Of a stretch of DNA of 12,838 nucleotides, positions 1 through 5,707 are shown in pieces (position 1 is the stretch's first letter; every line of letters begins with the position of its first letter). The notes under the pieces were generated by a model. That model saw nothing but the letters and a program-made list of their open reading frames with translations. It had not been told where the DNA came from and made no database searches. A program made the position numbers and the translations under genes. This DNA is from Chloroflexia bacterium (lineage in GTDB: Bacteria; Chloroflexota; Chloroflexia; QHBQ01; JADMIH01). The DNA is taken from contig JAICKM010000112.1 of NCBI GenBank assembly GCA_025927935.1, positions 1-12,838 on the forward strand. Reading direction: 5' to 3'.

Positions 1-10
1 GACTTTCTTG

Positions 11-39
11 TGACGTCCCCGCGTGGCGGGGCTGCGTCA
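11..39. other. Hairpin at the left edge (5' leader of the off-window gene)
   Basis: CCCCGC (17-22) and GCGGGG (26-31) form a 6-bp stem around a GTG loop. They are enclosed by TGACG (11-15) and CGTCA (35-39), which pair after a small internal loop. The element lies immediately downstream of the predicted leftward promoter, so it would sit at the extreme 5' end of that transcript. It has no T-tract on either side, so it is probably not a simple terminator. GCTRCGTCR-like 9-mers also recur at 31, 61 and 85. Confidence 0.35.
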
Positions 40-70
40 TTATATTACCACATTAGCCGCGCTACGTCAA
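39..70 (-). promoter_or_regulatory. Leftward promoter for a gene beyond the left edge
   Basis: Read on the minus strand, TTGACG (70-65) is followed after 17 nt by TAATAT (47-42), which is preceded by TGG, giving an extended -10. A second -10-like TATAAT (44-39) overlaps it. Transcription would start near position 36 and run off the left end, so the served gene is not in the window. This is inferred from sequence alone. Confidence 0.45.
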
Positions 71-172
71 GCGCCCGGCCCTTTGCTGCGTCGCCGAAGC
101 GCCTAACAGCGGGATTAATTTCGCGCTTGCCGGTTGCCTTCAAGGCGAACCGCGTACCCGCCGGACAGGACA

Positions 173-199
173 GGACCGGGAGCGGCGTGCTCCCGGTCC
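173..199 (-). terminator. Strong hairpin behind the glycoside hydrolase gene
   Basis: Positions 173-183 and 189-199 are a perfect 11-bp inverted repeat (arm GGACCGGGAGC) with a 5-nt loop. It starts 21 bp past the stop codon of the leftward glycosidase and lies between that gene and the next leftward promoter, which is where a terminator would be expected. There is no T-tract after it on the minus strand, so it could be an atypical terminator or a 3'-end stabilising hairpin. Confidence 0.5.
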
Positions 200-220
200 C
201 GTGACGGGCATGAGGGCAAA

Positions 221-1975
221 TTATGGCTTCGGCATGTTCTTCAGCGCCCAGTAGGCGGGGCGGGGCGACCAGTCGGGGTTGAGGATGGCGAAGTGCGACG
301 GCCCGGTGTACCATTCCTGGAACGTGCTGAAGTTCAGGTTCCAGAGGAACATCACGCCCATGAACGGATAGTCGGTCTCTGCCTTCTGGTAGGCGCGCAC
401 GATATAGTTGGCCTGGTCCTGCAGCGAGTTGTTGATGCACTCGACATAGCCGCCCTCGCGCTGGTCGCTGCACCAGCCGAACTCGGTCAGCCAGACCTGC
501 TTCTGCCCGTCGCCGTGCTTTTCCATGACGGCGCGCTGGTCCTCGATGCGGCGGAAGTAGAACGAGCCGTGGTTTTTATATTCCGTGGCCGGAGTCTGGT
601 CCGACGGCTGGCGCACCGGGAACATGCTGTCGGGCGGGTTCCAGTAGCCGTAGGGATGCATCCCCAGCACATCATAGTACTGGCGGATCTCGCCGTTGTG
701 CCACTGGTAAAGCTGATCCAGGAACCAGGTATCCTCCACGGCATCGTCGGTGTAGACGCCGGTGGGCGTGAGCGCACCGCTGATGACGATGGCGTTGGGA
801 TCGCCGGCCTTGACGCCCAGGTAGCCCGCCTTAAGGATCTCGGCATACTTATCCGGGTGCCAGTGATCGGGGCCGGTCTCGTTGCCCAGGTTCTCCTCAT
901 TCCAGATCTCGTAAGCCTTGACCCGCCCGGCGTAGCGGCTCGCCATCGCCTGCATGAAGTCGCCCAGGTCTTGCGGGCGATCAGGGAAGCCTTTGCCCAC
1001 GCTGGTCGCCCAGCCCGGCGTGCGCACGATGCTGAGCATCAGGTTCACGCCCGCCGCGTTCGTGTCGTTGACGATGCGGTCGAGTTCACCCCAGTAGTAG
1101 GTGCCCTTCGGGTTTTCGGTGTCGCTCCACTGCACCTGCTGCTTGATCCAGTTGAAGCCCAGGTCCTTGACCGCGTTGAGGATCCGGTTGTGGTCCTGGT
1201 AATACATATGCACGATCATGCCGTAGCCGATATGCGGCCCCTTGAGGAAGGCGCCTTGCTGCGGGATCATGGTCGGGCCGACGGTGATCGGCGGCGCCGG
1301 ATGGTTGGCATCCGAGGTGGGTTTGGGCGGGCCGCCGGGCGTGGCGACCAGGCCGCCCTGCACCATGGACAGATAGTCGCGCCCCAGCAAGCCCAACTCG
1401 ACTTCATAGGGCGTGCCGGCGTGCTCCGGGTGGTACTCGAAGCGGTTGCGCTGGAAATACTGGACCTTGTAATCGCCTTCCTGCACTTCTTCGCTGATGG
1501 GGTAGCCGAAGATCGCCAGGCCGCCGTGGGTGTTCCAGTAGCGGTAGAACACGCCGCTCAAGCGATGGCCGGTCTGCACGAAGTACTTTTGATCGGGGGT
1601 TTCGGCCACCGGGTCGGTGGTCGGGAAGTTGCGCCCGTTGGTGAGCAGCGTGCCCAGCAAGCCCAGGAGGACGGTGTTGCCGTTGGGGTCGTCCGGGTGC
1701 AACTCGAAGCGGTTGCGCTCGAAATACTGAACCTGGTAGCCGCCTTCATTCGTGACCGGCGAAATCGGATAGCCAAAGACGGCCAGGCCGCCGTGGGTGC
1801 GCCAGTAATCCATGAACGTGGCGGGCACGGTGAACCCGGTCTGGCTGAAAGTGAAATCGCCCGCTTTAGTCTGGGCCTGTAGCGGAATCGGCGTGCCGGC
1901 GCCGAGGGCCAGGCACACCCCCAGCGCGAGTATGCCGCTGAGCAGCGATGCGGTGAACGTCCGCTTGTGGGTCAC
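221..1975 (-). CDS. Secreted glycoside hydrolase (clan GH-A-like) with two N-terminal tandem repeats
   Basis: 584 aa. The start is GTG at 1975, chosen because AGGAGG lies six bases upstream. Residues 1-35 form a signal peptide (basic MTHKR, then a hydrophobic stretch). Two homologous segments follow, at residues 47-111 and 136-201, each with 'HGGLA.FGYPIS', 'VQYF.RNRFE.HP' and a 'LGLLG' end. After a Pro-rich linker (about 205-245), residues 247-580 look like a (beta/alpha)8 glycosidase of the GH5/GH39 kind. 'YEIWNEEN' supplies the likely acid/base Glu360 and 'WLTEFGW' the likely nucleophile Glu498; both catalytic glutamates are present. This pattern marks a retaining enzyme acting outside the cell on plant or microbial polysaccharide, but the substrate and exact GH family cannot be read from sequence alone. 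Its neighbour upstream is an unrelated aminotransferase 132 bp away. I saw no convincing promoter in that gap. Confidence 0.85.
   Translation of the reverse strand: MTHKRTFTASLLSGILALGVCLALGAGTPIPLQAQTKAGDFTFSQTGFTVPATFMDYWRTHGGLAVFGYPISPVTNEGGYQVQYFERNRFELHPDDPNGNTVLLGLLGTLLTNGRNFPTTDPVAETPDQKYFVQTGHRLSGVFYRYWNTHGGLAIFGYPISEEVQEGDYKVQYFQRNRFEYHPEHAGTPYEVELGLLGRDYLSMVQGGLVATPGGPPKPTSDANHPAPPITVGPTMIPQQGAFLKGPHIGYGMIVHMYYQDHNRILNAVKDLGFNWIKQQVQWSDTENPKGTYYWGELDRIVNDTNAAGVNLMLSIVRTPGWATSVGKGFPDRPQDLGDFMQAMASRYAGRVKAYEIWNEENLGNETGPDHWHPDKYAEILKAGYLGVKAGDPNAIVISGALTPTGVYTDDAVEDTWFLDQLYQWHNGEIRQYYDVLGMHPYGYWNPPDSMFPVRQPSDQTPATEYKNHGSFYFRRIEDQRAVMEKHGDGQKQVWLTEFGWCSDQREGGYVECINNSLQDQANYIVRAYQKAETDYPFMGVMFLWNLNFSTFQEWYTGPSHFAILNPDWSPRPAYWALKNMPKP
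1373..1570 (-). repeat. Protein repeat unit 2 of the glycosidase N-terminus
   Basis: Encodes residues 136-201, beginning 'GHRLSGVFYRYW' and including HGGLAIFGYPIS (150-161), VQYFQRNRFE and LGLLG. It is the second copy of the unit at 1643-1837. Both units are preceded by 'QTG', which marks the repeat boundary. Confidence 0.8.
1643..1837 (-). repeat. Protein repeat unit 1 of the glycosidase N-terminus
   Basis: Encodes residues 47-111, beginning 'GFTVPATFMDYW' and including HGGLAVFGYPIS (61-72), VQYFERNRFE and LGLLG. It aligns with unit 2 at a constant offset of 89 residues. The DNA is also similar between the units (for example, both contain 'gccaggccgccgtgggtg' on the plus strand), so the copies arose by duplication. 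A role in carbohydrate or wall binding is plausible but unproven. Confidence 0.8.
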
Positions 1976-2085
1976 GCGAACCTCCTAGATACAGACAATG
2001 TGGACCCCGCGGCCAGGGCCGGGGAGCCGGGTGAGTGGGTAGAAGGCAGGTCGCCGCTCCGGCAACCCAGGTTCGTGGATGGGCC

Positions 2086-2108
2086 GGTGGACTCCGATGG
2101 TGGACTCC
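2086..2108. repeat. Short direct repeat GGTGGACTCC x2
   Basis: GGTGGACTCC occurs at 2086-2095 and 2099-2108. The second copy touches the stop codon of the aminotransferase gene. The 132-bp gap between the two leftward genes (1976-2107) holds this repeat and the glycosidase ribosome binding site (CCTCCT on the plus strand, 1981-1986). I see no clear promoter or terminator there. Confidence 0.4.
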
Positions 2109-3610
2109 TATGCAGGTGGTTGCGACGCGCCCGCCGCCGCCTGCGCCATGGCCGCCAGTTGATCCGGTCGCACGGGGATGAACCCGACCGACAGCCGGAT
2201 GTATTGCGGGGTGTAGCCGAACCCCCGGCCGTCCACGCCCGCGATCCCGGTTTTTTCAAATAGCGTGAAGATGTCTTCGCCGGGAGCCAGCTTGCTCCAG
2301 TTGTAGACGGTGGCGTGGTCGTCGATCCCGACATGCTCAAACATGTGATATTGCGCGTTAAGCGCGGCCAATTCGGCGCGCAGGGCGTCGCGGCGCAGCG
2401 TGTAGAGATCGCGGATTTTGGTCTGGATCCAGGGCCGCTCGTCGAAGAGCGACACGTAGGCGAGGTAGCGCAGTTGCCAGTCGCCCGGCATCCCGGCGTT
2501 GGCGTTGTTCCACACCGCGGTCAGGAATTGCGTCCAGGCCGCATTAGCCAGGGAGACATAGCCCATCCGGTCGCCGGTGAGGGTAAAGACTTTGGAGAAG
2601 CTGTTGACGAACAGGGTGCGCTGGAGCGTCTCCGGGGTGAGGAAGGCCGCCATGCGGGCCCGGTCTTGCTCCGGCGGGCCGGTGCCGATATAGGCCAGGT
2701 CGGCGATGATCGCCAGTTCGCGCCCGTCGCGCTCGATCACGTCGAGCACGGCGCGCAGGTCGTCCGGGCTGTAGGCGAACGCCGTGGGGTTGTTGCTCAC
2801 CGTCAGGTAGAGCACGCGCAGGTTGGGATGCTCCGCGAGCAGCCGCTCCATCGTCGCGGGCGTGAGTTGGAAGCGGTCTTCCTCGCGGGTGGGGAAGTTG
2901 ATGATGTCCATGTCCAGGCTGGTCGCCTGCCAGAGCGGCACGGCAAAGCCGGGCGCGGGGAAGGCAAAGCCCACCCGCCCGCCATACTTCTGGCGGAAGT
3001 AGTAGGCAAACCCGCGCAACGACTTATCGATGGCGTCGAGGCCGCCGATACTCACAAACGTCTGATCCGCCGTCGCCGGGACGCCGTAGTGGTCGCGGAA
3101 GCGGGCCGCCAGGCGTTCGCGTAACAGCGGATTGCCGATCCCGGACAAGTCATAGATATGCGTGTCAAAGCCGTAGTCGGCCAGCAATTGGCGCTCGAAC
3201 TCCAGCATCCGCCGGCGGATCTCTAGGTAGGTCTGCCCATCGCTGACCCGCCCGTTGATGACCTCGCCGGGCAAGATCACGCCCAGATCCCCGCCGATAG
3301 TGCTATAGTCCACCCCGTTATAGACTTCGGTGATCTGGCGCACGTTGACATCGCCGATGGTGCGGTTGACCACCTGCGCGTCCATGAGCGACTGCGGGAT
3401 GCCCAACTGCTTTGCTTCGGCGACCACATCGTTGACCATGCGCGCCATGCCCCGGATGGGCGACGGGCTATCGGCCAGTTCGGGCCGCAGCCGCGCGACA
3501 TGGCGTTCGCGCAGCGCGCGCAACTGGACGGCGGCGGACGGGGGCGCGGAGAACGGGAGGCCCGGCGTCTCCGCCGGACCGGCAGGGGAATCCGATTGTA
3601 GACTGGTCAT
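2108..3610 (-). CDS. PLP-dependent aminotransferase, class I/II (fold type I)
   Basis: 500 aa, cytosolic. ATG at 3610 follows GGAG by six to seven bases and lies about 68 nt below a near-consensus promoter. Fold-type I landmarks are all present: an Asn in 'SNNPTAF' (N274), Asp/Tyr in 'DLAYIG' (D304, Y307), the PLP Schiff-base lysine in 'NSFSKVFTLTGDRMGY' (K340, with phosphate-binding R348), and a C-terminal carboxylate-binding Arg in 'IRLSVG' (R472). The N-terminal 100-130 residues are longer than in standard aspartate-type aminotransferases. The first 28 residues are Pro/Ser/Ala-rich and probably disordered. The reaction is amino-group transfer between an amino acid and a 2-oxo acid, but the sequence does not decide the substrate. 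No amino-acid biosynthesis gene is adjacent, so the context does not help. Confidence 0.85.
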   Translation of the reverse strand: MTSLQSDSPAGPAETPGLPFSAPPSAAVQLRALRERHVARLRPELADSPSPIRGMARMVNDVVAEAKQLGIPQSLMDAQVVNRTIGDVNVRQITEVYNGVDYSTIGGDLGVILPGEVINGRVSDGQTYLEIRRRMLEFERQLLADYGFDTHIYDLSGIGNPLLRERLAARFRDHYGVPATADQTFVSIGGLDAIDKSLRGFAYYFRQKYGGRVGFAFPAPGFAVPLWQATSLDMDIINFPTREEDRFQLTPATMERLLAEHPNLRVLYLTVSNNPTAFAYSPDDLRAVLDVIERDGRELAIIADLAYIGTGPPEQDRARMAAFLTPETLQRTLFVNSFSKVFTLTGDRMGYVSLANAAWTQFLTAVWNNANAGMPGDWQLRYLAYVSLFDERPWIQTKIRDLYTLRRDALRAELAALNAQYHMFEHVGIDDHATVYNWSKLAPGEDIFTLFEKTGIAGVDGRGFGYTPQYIRLSVGFIPVRPDQLAAMAQAAAGASQPPA

Positions 3611-3684
3611 GGATACTCCTGAGCTGGGTTGGCATACCCATGCCTATCGCCGGAGCGATGGGCAAAAACGGTACGTCCGGCGTA

Positions 3685-3714
3685 AGTATATGCGCTGCCG
3701 AGGCGCTTTGTCAA
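3685..3714 (-). promoter_or_regulatory. Promoter of the aminotransferase gene
   Basis: On the minus strand, TTGACA (3714-3709), an 18-nt spacer and TATACT (3690-3685) are nearly a full sigma-70-type consensus. The expected start is near 3678, giving a leader of about 68 nt. That leader contains a small hairpin (GGCAT/ATGCC, 3630-3643). Confidence 0.65.
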
Positions 3715-3715
3715 C

Positions 3716-3745
3716 TTGCGGGCGGGGGCCGGATCGCCTTATAAT
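3716..3745 (+). promoter_or_regulatory. Promoter of the mgtC-like gene
   Basis: TATAAT at 3740-3745 is a perfect -10. TTGCGG at 3716-3721 is a weaker -35 with an 18-nt spacer. The transcript would start near 3752 and reach the GGAG and ATG at 3802. The -35 begins one base from the -35 of the divergent aminotransferase promoter. Confidence 0.5.
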
Positions 3746-3801
3746 AACGGCCAATTTTCCCCTGGATGGGCCGCCATCCGTCCCACGCGAAGGAGCCGCC
3801 G

Positions 3802-4275
3802 ATGCCGACGACCGAGGACCTGATCATGATGTTGCGGGTGTTTACCGCTTTCCTGCTGGGCGGCCTGGTCGGGTGGGAGCGCGAACGCATGCGGCGGCCC
3901 GCGGGCCTGCGCACGCACATGCTGGTGGCGGCGGGCGCCGCGTGCTTTACCGTCGCCAGCATTTACGGGTTCGACGGCCTGGGCACCGCCCGCGATCCGG
4001 CGCGCTTGGCCGCGCAGATCGTCACCGGGATTGGCTTCCTGGGCGCGGGCGTCATCTTCCGCACGGGCGGGTCCGTGCGCGGACTCACCACGGCGGCCTC
4101 GATCTGGATGGTGGCCGCCCTGGGGGTGCTCGCCGGGCAGGGACTCTACTGGGTGGCCTCGTTTGTCACGGTGCTTACCTGGTTTGCGCTGCGCGTGTTG
4201 AAGGGGGCGGAACGACGTGGAGGTCCCGTTAGCACCCCGCCGGACGAGGATGACGACGACGATGATGTGGAGTGA
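3802..4275 (+). CDS. MgtC/SapB-family membrane protein
   Basis: 157 aa. ATG at 3802 has GAAGGAG six bases upstream. There are about four transmembrane helices: residues 8-24, 38-55, 68-86 and 97-130 (the last may be two). The family signature is clear: 'GGLVGWERERMRRPAGLRTH' (20-39) and 'GFLGAGVIFR' followed by 'GLTTAASIW'. MgtC relatives are inner-membrane proteins linked to growth at low magnesium and to F-type ATPase modulation in some pathogens. In free-living bacteria the role is mostly unknown. The C-terminal ACT-like domain of some members is absent. Instead the protein ends in an acidic tail, 'DEDDDDDDVE' (148-157), encoded by repeated GAC/GAT codons. The next gene on the strand starts 91 bp later, so co-transcription is possible. 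Confidence 0.85.
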   Translation: MPTTEDLIMMLRVFTAFLLGGLVGWERERMRRPAGLRTHMLVAAGAACFTVASIYGFDGLGTARDPARLAAQIVTGIGFLGAGVIFRTGGSVRGLTTAASIWMVAALGVLAGQGLYWVASFVTVLTWFALRVLKGAERRGGPVSTPPDEDDDDDDVE

Positions 4276-4366
4276 CGGCGCCCGGCCCCACGGTGAGTCC
4301 GCCGCAGCAACAGGCAACCGGGCCAGTACCAAGCAGCGCCCGCCCGCCCAGGAGCCGGACCGGGCC

Positions 4367-5695
4367 ATGCTGACAAGTATTCGCGCGCACATGGGTGATC
4401 ATCCGCGCTTGCTGCTGGCCGCGCTGCTGTTGGCCGGGGTGCTGGTGCGCTTGCCCTTCGCCGGCATCGACACGCACCTGAGTAACGATATTAGCGTCTT
4501 CACGCAGTGGGCGCGGATGGTGGAAACGCGGGGCCTGGGCGCCATTTATCAGGGGACCGACATCAACTACCCGCCGCTCACCCTCTATCTGCTCGGCGGG
4601 GCGGCCCTGCTCGACACCCATTTCCTGCACGGCGGCGACAGCGCGCTCATTCCGTTCATCAAGCTGCCGGGTATGCTCAGCGATGTCGCCACCGCTGCGC
4701 TGCTGGCCTGGGCAGTCCGGCGGCGCGGGCCGCGCTATAGCCTGGGCGTGGGCGCCCTCTATCTGTTCAATCCGGCGGTATGGTACGTCTCGACCCTGTG
4801 GGGGCAAACTGACGCCGTCTATACGCTGCCGCTCGTCGCCAGTGTGGTCGCGCTGCAAAGGGAGCGGATCGTGCCGGCGTGGGTGGCCTACGCGCTGGCG
4901 CTAGCAACCAAACCACAGAGCCTGGCCCTGGCGCCGGTGCTGGCCGGGGCATCGCTCGCCCGGCAGGGGCTACGCGGCCTGGCAATCGGGGCGGTCGCCG
5001 CACTGCTGGCGATCCTCGCCCTCGCGCTACCCTGGCTGCGGGCGGGCAACCTGCTCGACGCGGCCAGCGCCTACACCCACGTACAGGCCAGCCCCTGGCT
5101 AGATGTGAGCGGCTATAACCTCTGGTATCTACTCTACGGGGGGCAGGTGCGGGGCGTCCCGTTCGGCGCGTATCTCCCTGGGGTGCCCTTTTCCAATCAA
5201 GTCGCCGGTCTGGCCCTGTTCGCGGCGCTGGCCGGCCTGGCGGTGCTGATCACCTGGCGCCGCGCGGGCAACGAGGCCCTGGCCGCGGCGGTGCTCTGCC
5301 TTGCCATGTACGTGCTGCTGGCCCAGGTACGGGAACGCTACCTGTTCCCCGTGCCGGCGCTGCTCTTGCTCGCCGCGACCCAGCACGCACCCGCCCCGGC
5401 GGCGGCCCCGCCCGCCCTCGCGCGGGGCCGCCGCCTCCGTATGCCCGGCCTCTGGTGGGCCTATGGGCTGATCTCGCTTACGTTTCTGTTTAATCTGGTG
5501 ACCATCGCCCCGTTCACAATCGCCCTGGGGCTGAACCTCATCGTCACACCCGCCGATACGCCGTTCCTGGCCTTTCGCTGGGAGGTAGCGCTGCTGGTCG
5601 CCGCGCTCAATCTCTGCATCCTGATCGCCCTGGTGATTGATCTGGCGCGCAATCGCAATGCGCCGGCCCCCGCCGTGCTCGAACCCGCCACCTGA
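4367..5695 (+). CDS. Polytopic membrane glycosyltransferase (GT-C fold, GT39/GT87-like)
   Basis: 442 aa from ATG 4367, which has GGAG at 4351 (long 12-nt spacing). Another in-frame ATG at 4391 is possible, and the frame stays open further upstream. About ten hydrophobic helices are spread over the length. GT-C-type features are visible: an early luminal acidic motif 'SNDISVFTQWA' after the first helix, 'NYPPLTLYLLGG', 'WGQTDAVYTLP', 'KPQSLALAP', and a late 'VRERYLFPVPALLLLA'. Proteins of this type move a sugar from a polyprenyl-phosphate donor to lipid, protein or glycan on the outer side of the membrane. The acceptor is unknown. An Ala/Pro-rich stretch (about residues 342-360) interrupts the helices and is probably a loop. 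It ends 12 bp from the convergent SLH hydrolase stop codon. Confidence 0.75.
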   Translation: MLTSIRAHMGDHPRLLLAALLLAGVLVRLPFAGIDTHLSNDISVFTQWARMVETRGLGAIYQGTDINYPPLTLYLLGGAALLDTHFLHGGDSALIPFIKLPGMLSDVATAALLAWAVRRRGPRYSLGVGALYLFNPAVWYVSTLWGQTDAVYTLPLVASVVALQRERIVPAWVAYALALATKPQSLALAPVLAGASLARQGLRGLAIGAVAALLAILALALPWLRAGNLLDAASAYTHVQASPWLDVSGYNLWYLLYGGQVRGVPFGAYLPGVPFSNQVAGLALFAALAGLAVLITWRRAGNEALAAAVLCLAMYVLLAQVRERYLFPVPALLLLAATQHAPAPAAAPPALARGRRLRMPGLWWAYGLISLTFLFNLVTIAPFTIALGLNLIVTPADTPFLAFRWEVALLVAALNLCILIALVIDLARNRNAPAPAVLEPAT

Positions 5696-5697
5696 CC

Positions 5698-5707
5698 CCG
5701 CCGGCGG
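5698..5707. other. Palindrome in the 12-bp convergent gap
   Basis: The gap between the stop codons of the rightward glycosyltransferase (5695) and the leftward SLH hydrolase (5708) contains the perfect 10-bp palindrome CCGCCGGCGG. It is too short for a normal terminator hairpin, so transcripts of the two genes probably overlap at their 3' ends. Confidence 0.35.

Noticed and set aside
134..1882. Very long open frame on the plus strand opposite the glycosidase
   Set aside because: It is antisense to a gene with a signal peptide, repeats and catalytic motifs. Its translation is Val/Ala/Arg-rich with no domain, as expected for the complement of GC-rich codons.
2315..3124. Open frame on the plus strand opposite the aminotransferase
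   Set aside because: Antisense shadow; the opposite strand carries all PLP-enzyme motifs.
3711..4392. Minus-strand open frames opposite mgtC
   Set aside because: They overlap clear MgtC motifs and the mgtC promoter region, and have no recognisable protein pattern.
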